DNA of 64,000 bases from JASLQO01 sp002327525 (GTDB taxonomy: Bacteria > Pseudomonadota > Gammaproteobacteria > Pseudomonadales > Azotimanducaceae): the NCBI GenBank assembly GCA_030744435.1, contig JASLQO010000009.1, positions 124,001 to 188,000 of the forward strand, in the 5' to 3' direction. Positions 1 to 9,060 of the stretch are shown piece after piece. Position numbers and translations under genes: made by a program. A model generated the notes under the pieces. It was not told the origin of the DNA, did not search any database, and worked only from the letters and a program-made list of their open reading frames with translations. How positions within the stretch are numbered: the stretch's first letter is position 1; each line of letters begins with the position of its first letter.

Positions 1-450
1 GAGCGCGCCGGCATCCGTGTATGGCAGGCTGATCTCTTTCCCATCGTGCACCACCGGCTCCTCACGCGCGAGGATTTTCTTCATGATGGTGACGTAGTCT
101 TTGATGCGGTAGTAGGGACGCCCCCAGGGCTGGCCGTACCAGCCCTCGACGATCTGCGGCCCGGAAACGCCAATGCCGCAGATGGCGCGATTGCCTCCGG
201 CGAGGGCGTCGAGCGTCGCGAAAGCCATGGCCGCATTGGCGGGGGTGCGTCCGGCCAGCTGGATGACCGCCGTGCCGAGGCGGATGCGCTGCGTGTGAGC
301 CGCGATGTAGGCCAGCGGTGTGATGGCGTCGGAGCCATAGGCCTCGGCCGTCCACACCGAGTCGTAGCCGAGCTGCTCGGCCAACTGCACGTTTTCGAGC
401 GGTATGTTCAGCTCGGCGCCGGAGTAACCCAGCATGAGACCGAGTTTCAT
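1..450 (-). CDS. LLM class flavin-dependent oxidoreductase (partial, N-terminal 150 residues)
   Basis: Reading down from ATG at 450 gives a luciferase-like monooxygenase N-terminus that runs off the window edge without a stop. It begins MKLGLMLGYSGAELNI and has the TIM-barrel strand GYDSVWTAEAYGSDA (near residues 29-43), then a segment on the order RIRLGTAVIQLAGRTPA. These are hallmarks of the bacterial luciferase / F420-dependent family (PF00296). Family members oxidise diverse substrates with reduced flavin or F420; the cofactor and substrate cannot be told from this half. It lies 60 bp downstream of the SulP gene on the same strand and could be cotranscribed. The gene is not broken within the window, only cut by the edge. 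Confidence 0.85.
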   Translation of the reverse strand, partial: MKLGLMLGYSGAELNIPLENVQLAEQLGYDSVWTAEAYGSDAITPLAYIAAHTQRIRLGTAVIQLAGRTPANAAMAFATLDALAGGNRAICGIGVSGPQIVEGWYGQPWGRPYYRIKDYVTIMKKILAREEPVVHDGKEISLPYTDAGAL

Positions 451-510
451 TGTTTCCCCCTTCTGATGGTCAGCTCCCCGAGGATGCGTGGTGTCCTGTC
501 TTTTTTTACT

Positions 511-2262
511 TCACTCGGCGAGGATGCGCAACGCCTGGTCGGTGGTGGTGAACACGCGGCCGGAGAGCGCTTCGGGCAGGTTGCCCGATTCCAGCTGGAG
601 CATCACGCGTGTCTTGACTTCGGCCAGGTGCAGCGACAAACCCACCTGCGCGAGGTTTTGGTTGAATCGTGTGAGCATCTCGATGCCGCTCACGTCCACC
701 AGATTGATTCCGGAGAAAACCAGCAGTACGTGGCGGGTTTGCGGTCGTCTGCGGACGATTCTCTGCAGCTTGTTTTCGATGTAGTTGACGTTGGCGAAAT
801 ACAGATTCTCATCGATGCGGATGGCGGCGATGTCATCGCGCGTCTGTACGTCGTGGCGGCTGACGGAGCGAAACTGCTCGCTATCGGCGACCCGTCCAAC
901 GAGTGCCAGATAGGGTTTGCCGGAGCGGCGTATGAAAAACGCGATGGACACCAGAACTCCGAGGATCAGCCCCGTTTCGACGTCGAACAACAGCACAGAA
1001 GACAGAGTGACGATCTCCGTGTAGGCATCCTGGCGCGAAATACGCCAGTGGCGTCTGATACTGCGCAATTCCACCAGTCCGGTGACGGACACCATCACGA
1101 TCGCGGCAAGTGTGGCCTGGGGCAGTTTCGAGAACAGTGGTGTGAAGAACAACACCGTTAGCAGGATGACGGCCATGCAGACCAGTGCGCTGACGGGTGT
1201 TCGGGCGCCGGCGTCCACGTTCAGACTTGAGCGCGAAAAGCTCCCTGCCACCGGGTATGCACCGGTGAAGGCGGCGCCGATGTTGGCGGCACCCAGCGCA
1301 ATCAACTCTTGATTGCTGTTGAGTCGAGAAGCCTGACGGCTGGCAATGGAGGTGCCTACCGAATAGCTCTCGACGTATGCCACCAGTGCGATCATTGCAG
1401 AGGCGGGTACGAGTTCCTGCCACATTTCCCAGTTGAAAGGGGGGATAGTGAGCGCAGGAAGTCCGGCCTTAATCTCACCCACGGTCGCTATACCGTGAGA
1501 TGCGTCGAGTCCGGTCAGTGAAACGATGAGGGTTGTGACGATCACGGCAAAGATGGGTCCCGTGCGGCTCCAAGGAGACTGACGCGAAATGCGCGGTGTG
1601 AATCGCCTGATCACCCGCACGGCGTAGCGTCGCACTAACCAGAGTATGAGGAGAGTGAGAACGGCCAGGGCGATGGTTGCACCGTTGTAGCCTCGCCAGC
1701 TTTGTGAGAGCTGGTAGAGCGTCTGAAATACATTGCCGGGCTCAATGCTACCGATACCGTGGAATGCAGGCAGCTGGCTGATGATGATCAGAAGAGCGGC
1801 AGCATTGATGAATCCGGTGATGACGGGGTGGCTAAGCAGATTGACGATGCCGCCCATCTGCGTGAGCCGCAGTAACCACAGGAACAGGCCTGCTTCCAGG
1901 CTAAGGACAGTGGCGATGCCGAGATGTGACTCTTCATAGCGCGGTGCGTGCTCCGCGATCGTCGCGGCCACCATGAGTGCGGCTACGGCAACGGGGCCCA
2001 CGACCAGGTGCCGGGACGAGCCCAGCACCGCGTAGATGACCATCGGAACCAGACACGCGTAGAGGCCGGCTTCCGGAGGCAGGCCCGCGAGAAATGCATA
2101 CGCTATGGCCTGAGGTATGGTAATGACACCAAGTACGAGACCGGCCACCAGGTCGTGTTGGATGTCACTTGCGCGATAGTGATGAAGCGTGCCGGCAAGA
2201 GGCACGTAGCTGCGCCAGTTCTTGACCTTTGGTTCGAAGGTAAACAAGGGTTCGCGGGACAT
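511..2262 (-). CDS. SulP family inorganic anion transporter with C-terminal STAS domain
   Basis: A 583-residue inner-membrane transporter. The N-terminal half has the SulP signature around DLVAGLVLGVITIPQAIAYA, followed by roughly a dozen hydrophobic segments. Residues from about 460 form a cytoplasmic STAS domain with the conserved stretch RHVLLVFSGINLVDVSGIEML. SulP proteins move sulfate, bicarbonate or similar anions; the substrate here is unknown. I chose the ATG at 2262 (MSREPLFTF) because the family homology begins there. A longer in-frame extension to 2577 runs antisense into the divergent frmA-like gene and looks non-coding. The gap to that gene is 97 bp and should hold both promoters. 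Confidence 0.92.
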   Translation of the reverse strand: MSREPLFTFEPKVKNWRSYVPLAGTLHHYRASDIQHDLVAGLVLGVITIPQAIAYAFLAGLPPEAGLYACLVPMVIYAVLGSSRHLVVGPVAVAALMVAATIAEHAPRYEESHLGIATVLSLEAGLFLWLLRLTQMGGIVNLLSHPVITGFINAAALLIIISQLPAFHGIGSIEPGNVFQTLYQLSQSWRGYNGATIALAVLTLLILWLVRRYAVRVIRRFTPRISRQSPWSRTGPIFAVIVTTLIVSLTGLDASHGIATVGEIKAGLPALTIPPFNWEMWQELVPASAMIALVAYVESYSVGTSIASRQASRLNSNQELIALGAANIGAAFTGAYPVAGSFSRSSLNVDAGARTPVSALVCMAVILLTVLFFTPLFSKLPQATLAAIVMVSVTGLVELRSIRRHWRISRQDAYTEIVTLSSVLLFDVETGLILGVLVSIAFFIRRSGKPYLALVGRVADSEQFRSVSRHDVQTRDDIAAIRIDENLYFANVNYIENKLQRIVRRRPQTRHVLLVFSGINLVDVSGIEMLTRFNQNLAQVGLSLHLAEVKTRVMLQLESGNLPEALSGRVFTTTDQALRILAE

Positions 2263-2359
2263 GCGGTCATTGTAGGCGAGTTGCCGTTGAGTGCGCAGAG
2301 GGTTTAGCCTTCTGGTGCAGAGAGGGATGCTAGGTTGGATGTATCGAGGAGCAGCGCGT

Positions 2360-3463
2360 ATGGATGTCAGGGCAGCGGTGGCGCACGCCGCCGGAAAACC
2401 ACTCAGCATTGAAACAGTGCAGTTGGCGGGGCCGAGGGCGGGGGAGGTGCTGGTCGAGGTAAGGGCCACCGGCATCTGCCACACAGACGCGTACACGCTC
2501 TCGGGTGCGGATCCGGAAGGTTTGTTTCCCTCGATCATGGGCCACGAAGGTGCAGGTGTGGTGGTGGAGGTAGGCAATGGAGTTACCTCGGTTACCGTCG
2601 GTGATCACGTCATTCCGTTGTATACGCCGGAATGCAGGCAGTGCAAATTCTGCACATCGGGCAAGACCAATCTGTGCGGCGCCATCCGTGAAACCCAGGG
2701 GCAGGGTCTTATGCCGGATGGCAGCAGCCGGTTCTCCCTGGGCGGGGACACGATCTACCATTACATGGGCACTTCGACCTTTGCGAACTACACGGTGGTA
2801 CCGGAGATCGCGCTTGCGAAGATTCGTCCGGACGCCCCCTTTGAAAAGGTCTGCTATATCGGCTGCGGTGTCACGACGGGGCTGGGCGCGGTGATGAACA
2901 CCGCGAAAGTGGAACCGGGTGCGAACGTGGCCGTATTCGGGCTCGGTGGTATCGGGCTCAACGTGATTCAGGGCGCAAGCATCGCGGGTGCGGACCGCAT
3001 CATCGGTGTGGATCTGAACGAAGGCAAACGCAGCCTCGCCGAGCGTTTCGGCATGACCGACTTCATCAATCCCGGTGAAGTAAACCCGATGGATGCTATC
3101 ATCGATCTCACCGATGGTGGCGTAGACTACTCGTTCGAGTGCATCGGCAACGTGGAGGTCATGCGTCAGGCGCTGGAGTGCTGTCACAAGGGATGGGGTG
3201 AGAGCATCATCATCGGCGTTGCCGGTGCGGGGCAGGAGATTGCCACCCGACCCTTCCAGCTGGTTACCGGACGGGTGTGGAAGGGCACCGCGTTCGGTGG
3301 CGCCAGAGGGCGTACCGATGTACCGAAGATCGTCGACTGGTACATGGACGGTAAGATCAACATCGATGATCTGATAACGCACACCATGGATCTTTCGGAT
3401 ATCAACAATGCCTTTGATCTGATGCACGCCGGCGAGAGCATACGCTCGGTCGTCGTGTACTGA
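2360..3463 (+). CDS. frmA: S-(hydroxymethyl)glutathione dehydrogenase / class III alcohol dehydrogenase
   Basis: A 367-residue zinc alcohol dehydrogenase of the glutathione-dependent formaldehyde dehydrogenase class, which oxidises S-hydroxymethylglutathione with NAD+. Catalytic-zinc ligands are visible as Cys40 (TGICHTDAY), His62 in GHE and the later IGCGVTTGLG cysteine. The structural-zinc lobe is complete as CRQCKFCTSGKTNLC. The Rossmann motif is FGLGGIGLN. Length matches the family (about 370). The ATG at 2360 is preferred over upstream in-frame starts because homology begins at MDVRAAVAH. A putative amidohydrolase follows 24 bp later, suggesting one transcript. The class is secure; the physiological substrate could differ. 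Confidence 0.92.
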   Translation: MDVRAAVAHAAGKPLSIETVQLAGPRAGEVLVEVRATGICHTDAYTLSGADPEGLFPSIMGHEGAGVVVEVGNGVTSVTVGDHVIPLYTPECRQCKFCTSGKTNLCGAIRETQGQGLMPDGSSRFSLGGDTIYHYMGTSTFANYTVVPEIALAKIRPDAPFEKVCYIGCGVTTGLGAVMNTAKVEPGANVAVFGLGGIGLNVIQGASIAGADRIIGVDLNEGKRSLAERFGMTDFINPGEVNPMDAIIDLTDGGVDYSFECIGNVEVMRQALECCHKGWGESIIIGVAGAGQEIATRPFQLVTGRVWKGTAFGGARGRTDVPKIVDWYMDGKINIDDLITHTMDLSDINNAFDLMHAGESIRSVVVY

Positions 3464-3487
3464 GATTTATTTAGTGGGAGGTTCGCC

Positions 3488-4510
3488 ATGAGCGAAGAGA
3501 TGTCGAGGGAGGAGTGGCTCGGACAGGTCGTCGAGCCGGTCATCGAACCTGAGCGGCGGATCTGCGATCCGCACCACCACCTCTGGGATCACCCGCAAAA
3601 CCGCTATCTGCTGGAAGATCTGGTTGCAGACACCGGCGGCGGGCACAACGTGGTGAGCACCGTCTTCGTGGAATGTTCCAGCGAGTATCGCGAGGATGGG
3701 CCCGAGGCACTGCGACCGGTAGGCGAAACCGAATTCGTCGAGCGAGTAGCGCGGCAAAGCGCAAGCGGCGAGTTTGGCCCCATGTGCGCCTGTGCCGGCA
3801 TAGTGGGGCTGGCCGATCTGACACTCGGTGCGCGAGCGGGTGACGTGCTCGATGCGCACATGGCGGCGAGTTCACGATTTCGCGGTATTCGCCATGCCGC
3901 CGGGTGGGATGAAAGCGATGAGGTGCGCAACTCCCACACCGATCCGCCGCGGCATCTGTACCTGCGCGAGGATTTTCGCGAAGGCTTTGCCGAACTCGGC
4001 AAGCGCGGGTTGTCGTTCGACGCCTGGCTCTATCACACACAAATTGGCGAATTGAGCGATCTCGCCCGTACCTTTGCGGATACGACGATCATCTTCGACC
4101 ATTTCGGGGGACCGCTCGGCATAGGCCCGTATAAGGGTAAGCGCGAGGAGATCTTCGAGAGATGGTGCGACGATGTGGCGGAACTGGCGGCTTGTTCAAA
4201 CGTCTACGCCAAGCTCGGGGGGCTGGTGATGCCGCTCAGCGGCTTCGGATTCCACAGGCGCTTGGTGCCGGCCAACTCGGATGAGATCGTCGCCGCGACG
4301 GGTCGCTACTATCGGCACGCCATCGACCACTTCGGCGTCGAACGTTGTATGTTCGAAAGCAATTTCCCGGTGGACAAACAGAGTTGTTCGTACGTGGTGC
4401 TGTGGAATGCCTTCAAGAAGATGGTGGCCGATGCCTCGGTCACCGAGAAGAACTGGCTGTTCCACGACGCGGCGGTGAGTGCGTACCGCATCAGTGAGGA
4501 TGGCGGCTGA
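3488..4510 (+). CDS. Amidohydrolase family protein (amidohydrolase_2, PF04909 type)
   Basis: A 340-residue TIM-barrel hydrolase. The metal-binding motif CDPHHHLWD lies near residues 26-34. Further family marks are FDHFGGPLG, AKLGGLVMP and FESNFPVDK near the C-terminus. Relatives include lactonases and decarboxylases acting on cyclic esters or aromatic acids; the substrate is not deducible. The RBS GGGAGG sits just before the ATG. It follows frmA by 24 bp. A clear paralogue of the same architecture lies at 35645-36658 (shared FGGPLG.GPY, AELAAC, AKLGG, RCMFESNFPV.KQSCSY and VLWN.FK blocks), so the family has been duplicated or acquired twice. Confidence 0.88.
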   Translation: MSEEMSREEWLGQVVEPVIEPERRICDPHHHLWDHPQNRYLLEDLVADTGGGHNVVSTVFVECSSEYREDGPEALRPVGETEFVERVARQSASGEFGPMCACAGIVGLADLTLGARAGDVLDAHMAASSRFRGIRHAAGWDESDEVRNSHTDPPRHLYLREDFREGFAELGKRGLSFDAWLYHTQIGELSDLARTFADTTIIFDHFGGPLGIGPYKGKREEIFERWCDDVAELAACSNVYAKLGGLVMPLSGFGFHRRLVPANSDEIVAATGRYYRHAIDHFGVERCMFESNFPVDKQSCSYVVLWNAFKKMVADASVTEKNWLFHDAAVSAYRISEDGG

Positions 4511-4548
4511 AGCCGCGCGTTCGGTCGATGCAGCAGCTTTTGTGTGGG

Positions 4549-4564
4549 AGCGGCTTCGCCCGCT
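4549..4564. repeat. Short GC hairpin, REP-like or terminator of the frmA operon
   Basis: The perfect stem AGCGG/CCGCT with a six-base loop occurs in the context TGTGGGAGCGGCTTCGCCCG. This wording closely resembles the extragenic palindromes common in Pseudomonas-type genomes. It lies 38 bp after the amidohydrolase stop. Only one copy was noticed, so repeat status rests on the resemblance. It could equally act as a weak terminator, although no T-run follows. Confidence 0.4.
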
Positions 4565-4633
4565 TTACCAGCCGTGAGGCTGCCCGCCTGATTCGCCAAC
4601 TTCATCGCAAGGCCCCGGGCCAGCGTCGTCGCG

Positions 4634-4957
4634 TTGTCCGTCGCCACGTTCATCGACGAACCACTCATGCGTATCAGCCGTGGTTGGTTACGCCTCAGCT
4701 TCATCGTGCCGGTATTGCTGCTGCAATGCCGTGGGGCGAAGAGCGGGCAGATCAGAAACGTTCCATTGCTGTGCGTACCGGACGGAGAAGACGTTTTGCT
4801 GGTGGCCTCCAAGGGCGGGCAGGTTCGACGTCCGGCGTGGTGCCACAACCTGCGTGCTCATCCGGACGTGAGCGGGCGGGTGACAGGTGGTCGTCGCGCT
4901 CTGCATGCGTCGGAGTTGTCGGGCGAAGAACGAGTCCGGGCATGTCGACTCTCTTGA
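4634..4957 (+). pseudogene. Remnant of deazaflavin (F420)-dependent nitroreductase-like protein
   Basis: The frame holds the core of the PF04075 split-barrel family: VLLLQCRGAKSGQIRNVPLL, then DVLLVASKGG and RRPAWCHNLRAHPDV, then SGEERVRAC. At that point family members continue for 25-30 residues, but this frame stops. The N-terminal part is also short. No convincing start with an RBS was found. I read it as a 3'-truncated, probably inactive copy. The 120 bp between the preceding hairpin and this frame hold nothing recognisable. Whether residual product folds is unknown. Confidence 0.6.
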
Positions 4958-4958
4958 A

Positions 4959-5231
4959 ATGCGTGAAGCAATCCGCCGCTGGCTGCGCGGCCGAATGGCC
5001 TATAAAGGCATGGAATACAAGGACTTATGTGCGCGATTAGCGGAACTCGGGGTGACGCAGAACGAAAGTAACCTGCGCTCGAGGGCGAACAATGGGTCGC
5101 TGGGTGCACAGATGTTCGTCTACCTGCTACTCGCCATGGATATCCGGGCGCTGGACCTCGGTGAAATCAGGGAGATTCTGAGCGACATTGGGGCCGGAGA
5201 CGCTGTCGGGGGAGACACTGAATCCGGATAA
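4959..5231 (+). CDS. DUF6471-like small protein
   Basis: A 90-residue protein whose first 70 residues resemble the small DUF6471 domain. It shows a basic helix REAIRRWLRGRMAYKGM, then YKDLCARLAELGVTQNESNLRSRANNG and a hydrophobic helix FVYLLLAMDIRALDL. The helix-turn-helix-like layout (DLCARLAELG..Q.E.NLR) suggests DNA binding, but no function is established. The ATG at 4959 was chosen because homology starts there. The gene begins right at the end of the nitroreductase remnant and has a glycine/aspartate-rich tail. Confidence 0.65.
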   Translation: MREAIRRWLRGRMAYKGMEYKDLCARLAELGVTQNESNLRSRANNGSLGAQMFVYLLLAMDIRALDLGEIREILSDIGAGDAVGGDTESG

Positions 5232-5314
5232 AGGCATCGTTGCACCTTACTTCTTGGTGGAGACAGCGCTAGCATGCCCGGCTTTTGCCATTCGCGGAGT
5301 GTTTTAGCGTGACG

Positions 5315-5941
5315 ATGAAACTGATCGGTGCGGGCTTTGGACGCACAGGAACCCTGTCGCTCAAACTTGCCCTCGAACAGCTGGGCTTCACGAAGTGCTA
5401 CCACATGATGGAGGTCCATCAGAATGAGGGCCACCGCGCCCAGTGGGTGCGTGCCGCCCGGGGTGAACCGGTGGACTGGGTGAAGCTCTTCGAAGGCTAC
5501 CAGGCATCGTGCGACTGGCCTTCGTGCAATTTCTGGCGAGAACAACTCGCGTGCTGGCCGCAGGCGAAGGTCATACTAACGCAGCGCGATCCCGAGCGCT
5601 GGTATGAGAGCATCATGAACACCATCTGGCCGATCACGTTGGAAAATGCGGCTAGCGAGGACGAGCTCGTGCATGAAGGCGCGGACATGGTGTTCGAGGT
5701 GGTCTGGGATCGTATCTTCGGCAGACGGATGGAGGACAGAGACCATGTCATCTCGCGCTACCTCGAGCACAATCAGTTGGTACGCGATAGCGTCCCCGCG
5801 GATCGTCTGTTGGAGTTCGATCCGGTGCAGGGATGGGAGCCACTATGCGAGTTTGCCGGTTGCGAGGTTCCCGACACCCCCTACCCGAGTGTCAACAGCA
5901 CGGCACAGTTCCATGAGCGGTGGGCAGCACGGGAGAAGTAA
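5315..5941 (+). CDS. Sulfotransferase family protein (Sulfotransfer_4 type)
   Basis: A 208-residue soluble protein. The PAPS-binding-like P-loop is at the N-terminus (IGAGFGRTGTLSLKLALEQLG, residues 4-23). A second conserved block is KVILTQRDPERWYESI. This is the group of short sulfotransferase-like proteins widespread in marine bacteria and fungi, presumed to transfer a sulfonyl group; no substrate is known. ATG at 5315 is used; an in-frame GTG at 5309 is an alternative. The gene ends one base before the convergent aquaporin remnant. Confidence 0.85.
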   Translation: MKLIGAGFGRTGTLSLKLALEQLGFTKCYHMMEVHQNEGHRAQWVRAARGEPVDWVKLFEGYQASCDWPSCNFWREQLACWPQAKVILTQRDPERWYESIMNTIWPITLENAASEDELVHEGADMVFEVVWDRIFGRRMEDRDHVISRYLEHNQLVRDSVPADRLLEFDPVQGWEPLCEFAGCEVPDTPYPSVNSTAQFHERWAAREK

Positions 5942-6340
5942 TTACTCACTTGTATCGAGTAGCCAGCGGTAGAGGTAGGTCGCGAGTACCGCGCCCAGCA
6001 TCTGTGCCCCAACGAATCCGGCGATGTGGCCCGGCTGGATACCGGAAAACGTATCGGTGAAGCCGCGCGCCACGGTCACCGCTGGATTGGCGAACGAGGT
6101 GGAGGCAGTGAACCAGTAGCCAGCGGTGATGAACAACCCCACGGCGTAGGGAACGGCCTCGGCGCGATGGTGCACTACAACAAGAATGGTGCCCACGAGG
6201 CCGAAGGTTGCCACACTTTCCGCCAGCCACTGTCCTGCGCCGGTGCGGGCCGTTTGCGATACCTGGAAGATGTCCAGTTCGAACATGGCGTGTGCGATCC
6301 AGGCACCTACCAGCGCACCCGCAATCTGTATGCAAGGAGA
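5942..6340 (-). pseudogene. C-terminal half of an aquaporin / MIP channel
   Basis: Only the second half of a major intrinsic protein is present. Helices run from IQIAGALVGAWIAHAMF, and the second pore motif is in TSFANPAVTVARGFTDTFSGI. The first NPA motif and the helices before it are missing. Upstream sequence to 6596 (about 255 bp) gives no recognisable protein in any frame and no start. A half-channel cannot form the pore, so this is a 5'-truncated remnant. The closest type is the aquaporin often found beside arsenical resistance genes, but no ars genes are here. Confidence 0.75.
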
Positions 6341-6596
6341 ATCACCATGCGTGTCGACGATGCGGATGTACACACCCGCGGACCGGCACCGCACATCGGT
6401 CGGCGTGCAGCACGTCCTCAACGAGCAAGAGGTGTGCTGCTAAGCGAAGCAGAACATGGTCATCACCCACGATCCCGAGGGCACCGTGTGTGGGAATGGT
6501 ATCGGGTGCTGGAGGATGTGCCGGGCGACGCTGAAGAGGCTTCCTGCTACGCAAATCCAGCGTCAGCGTCCGCGCAACCTGCCTGCTGCTGAGGCC

Positions 6597-7499
6597 CTAA
6601 AACTGATCGCCGGGACTGGCGTGGTTCTCGTCCAGCCCGAGCGGGTCCTGGTGGATGGTGATGTCGACTCCCGGATCCTGCTGGAGGATGCGCCGTTCGA
6701 CATCGACCGCGATCACGTGAGCGCGCTCCAGAGTGATGTCGGGCGCCAGTTCGATGTGCATCTGTACGATCTTGGTCAGGCCTGACTGCCAGGTGCGCAG
6801 CCCGTGTACCTCTATCACGCCGGGTGTGGCCCGTGCCGTTTTCTCGATCTCGGCACGGAATGCCTCGGACAATTCGCGGTCCATTAACAGGTGGATGGCC
6901 TGCGCGCCAATGCGAGCAGCGCTGTAGGCGATGTATGCCGCGATGCCGATACCGATGATTGGATCCAGGCTGAGCAGTCCCTGGGCTGCGAGCAGCAGCG
7001 CCAGCACCGCGGCGCCGTTTGTGGCGAGATCGGCGGTGTAGTGCAGTGCATCGGCGCGTATGGCAGTGGACTGTGTTTGCCGAATCACCCAACTCTGGAA
7101 GGCGAGCAGTGCGACGGTCGCGATCATGCTGAACACGATGACGGCGAGGCCGTCGCTGACATTGTCCAGCGGTAGAGGGCTGAACAGACGGTCGATGGCG
7201 TGCAATACCAGAAAGATGGCGGATCCCAGAATGAACATTGCCTGCGCGAGTCCCGCCAGTGCCTCCGCTTTGCCATGCCCGAATCGGTGTTCGTCATCCG
7301 CGGGCATGAGTGCATAGCGCACGGCGATGAGGTTGACGGCCGATGCGCCGACATCCATCAAAGAATCCACCAGAGAGGCCATGAGGCTCACAGAGCCGGT
7401 TGCCAGCCATGCGTACAGTTTGGCCACGACCAGAATGGAGGCGGTGGCCACAGATGCGTAGGTTGCGGCTCTCAGCAGACTTTCCTGCCGGTTGTTCAT
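6597..7499 (-). CDS. Cation diffusion facilitator (CDF) metal efflux transporter, FieF-like
   Basis: A 300-residue CDF exporter that would expel divalent metals (Zn2+, Fe2+ or similar) in exchange for protons. Six membrane segments are visible. The metal-site motifs are DSLMD in helix 2 and HYTAD in helix 5 (the family's DxxxD and HxxxD), typical of FieF-like members. The cytoplasmic C-terminal domain contains VHGLRTWQSG and TIHQDP. The start overlaps the upstream Nudix gene by 4 bp, so the two are translationally coupled. Metal specificity cannot be fixed by reading alone. Confidence 0.9.
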   Translation of the reverse strand: MNNRQESLLRAATYASVATASILVVAKLYAWLATGSVSLMASLVDSLMDVGASAVNLIAVRYALMPADDEHRFGHGKAEALAGLAQAMFILGSAIFLVLHAIDRLFSPLPLDNVSDGLAVIVFSMIATVALLAFQSWVIRQTQSTAIRADALHYTADLATNGAAVLALLLAAQGLLSLDPIIGIGIAAYIAYSAARIGAQAIHLLMDRELSEAFRAEIEKTARATPGVIEVHGLRTWQSGLTKIVQMHIELAPDITLERAHVIAVDVERRILQQDPGVDITIHQDPLGLDENHASPGDQF

Positions 7500-7915
7500 G
7501 TGTTGCCGAGCTCCCGAAATGCGCGCGTGAGCGCTTCGAACTCGTAGCCGGCATGTAACTTGCCCTGATCGGACATCCTCTGTACGTCCGAGGCGCTGAA
7601 CCAGCCGAGATCCAGTAACTCGGAGTCGTCGTACTCGCCGATATCGTGTTCGATGCGTGTCGTGAAAAGCTTGTGCAGGGCGCGCTTGTAGTGGAAAGCA
7701 CCGATGTCCAGCAGATCCTCCTCGGCCAGATGCAGATCCAACTCCTCACGCAACTCACGCACAAGTGCCACTTCGGGAGTTTCGCGCCACTCGATACGTC
7801 CGCCAGGCAGCCCCCAGCGCTGGTGCTTTGCGCCCCAGAAACTGCTGTGAATGGCGAGCAGTACAACTTTGTCGCGCACAATCACGCCCCTCGCGGTTCT
7901 GTAGCGATTGTGCAT
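7496..7915 (-). CDS. Nudix hydrolase
   Basis: A 139-residue Nudix protein with a complete Nudix box near residues 38-60: GGRIEWRETPEVALVRELREE, followed by LDL. The family hydrolyses nucleoside diphosphates linked to other moieties. The substrate is unknown. It sits first in a two-gene unit with the CDF exporter (ATGA overlap at 7496-7499). Confidence 0.88.
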   Translation of the reverse strand: MHNRYRTARGVIVRDKVVLLAIHSSFWGAKHQRWGLPGGRIEWRETPEVALVRELREELDLHLAEEDLLDIGAFHYKRALHKLFTTRIEHDIGEYDDSELLDLGWFSASDVQRMSDQGKLHAGYEFEALTRAFRELGNT

Positions 7916-7974
7916 CAGTCATCCGTTCCCGTAGTGTGACATGCTCGAAGAGATCGCCTGGGAGGGCGGGGCAA

Positions 7975-8937
7975 TTGACCGACATACAGCATCGTAGCGT
8001 CCAGGCTAATGGCATCAACATGCATATCGCGGAGGCGGGTGAGGGCCCGCTTGTGGTGTTGTGCCATGGCTTTCCGGAGTCCTGGTATTCGTGGCGCCAT
8101 CAGCTGCCGGCGCTGGCGGAGGCAGGGTATCACGTAGTGGCGCCGGACCAGCGTGGATATGGGCAAACCGATGCCCCCGAGGCGATCGAAGAATACACGC
8201 AGTTTCACCTGGTAGGCGACGTTGTCGCGCTGGTTCACGTACTCGGCGAGGAACGGGCGGTGATAGTGGGGCACGACTGGGGCGCGCCGGTGGCATGGAA
8301 TGCGGCCCTCTGGCGGCCGGATGTTTTTCGTGCGGTGGCGGCGCTCTCGGTACCCTGCTCGGAGCGTGCCCCGATACCGCCTACCCAGGGATTGAAGCAG
8401 ATGTTTGGTGATCGATTCGCCTATGTGCTCTATTTCCAGACACCCGGTCTCGCCGAGCACGAACTGCAGCATGATGTGAAAAACACAATGCTGCGATTTT
8501 TGTATGGCGCATCCGGCAATACGCCAGACGGCGCGGCGGCAGTGGTGAGCGGTGCGCCGCATCGCAGCGCCTGGTTTCTGGATCAGGTACCCACCTGCGA
8601 CGAGTTGCCGCCGTGGCTCACAGAAGAGGATCTGGGCTTCTTCGTCTCGGAGTATGAGCGAACGGGGTTTCGCGGTGGGCTAAACTGGTACCGGAACATC
8701 GATCGTACGTGGGAGATGTCAGCACCGTTTCAGGGCAGGAAGATCGAACAGCCGGCACTGTTCATTTCGGGCGACAGGGATCTCATCCGAATGAATCCGG
8801 ATTTCGAGGAACAAATGCGAGCCGTGGTTGACGATTTGAGAGATGTCATCATCTTGCCCGGCATTGGCCACTGGACACAACAGGAAGCGCCGCTGGCGAC
8901 CAACGAGGCGCTGCTACGGTTTCTGGCCGATCTTTGA
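7975..8937 (+). CDS. Alpha/beta-fold hydrolase, soluble epoxide hydrolase type (TTG start)
   Basis: A 320-residue alpha/beta hydrolase. The HGFP oxyanion-hole motif and ESWYSWRHQLPAL follow near residue 31. The nucleophile elbow GHDWGA places Asp101 as nucleophile, as in epoxide hydrolases. The acid and His are plausible in SGDRDLI and GIGHWTQQEAP. Homology begins at TDIQHRSVQANGINMHIAEAG, directly after a TTG at 7975 with a strong GGGAGGGCGGGG upstream, so TTG is the likely start. The other in-frame choice, ATG at the MHIAEAG methionine, would cut the first strand. Confidence 0.85.
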   Translation: MTDIQHRSVQANGINMHIAEAGEGPLVVLCHGFPESWYSWRHQLPALAEAGYHVVAPDQRGYGQTDAPEAIEEYTQFHLVGDVVALVHVLGEERAVIVGHDWGAPVAWNAALWRPDVFRAVAALSVPCSERAPIPPTQGLKQMFGDRFAYVLYFQTPGLAEHELQHDVKNTMLRFLYGASGNTPDGAAAVVSGAPHRSAWFLDQVPTCDELPPWLTEEDLGFFVSEYERTGFRGGLNWYRNIDRTWEMSAPFQGRKIEQPALFISGDRDLIRMNPDFEEQMRAVVDDLRDVIILPGIGHWTQQEAPLATNEALLRFLADL

Positions 8938-9060
8938 GCCGAGACGGGCAGGACGCGCCCGCTGTTTTAACAACAGGCTTACAAACCAACACGCTCTGCA
9001 TATAGCAATCTGTGATCTGGACCCTAGACTGACAAGCCTGGGGACAATTAGGACATTCGG

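Noticed and set aside
46..1161. 371-residue plus-strand frame antisense to the SulP and LLM genes
   Set aside because: No family resemblance; it mirrors two well-supported minus-strand genes.
2330..3427. 365-residue minus-strand frame over frmA
   Set aside because: Antisense shadow of a canonical alcohol dehydrogenase; histidine/arginine-rich without motifs.
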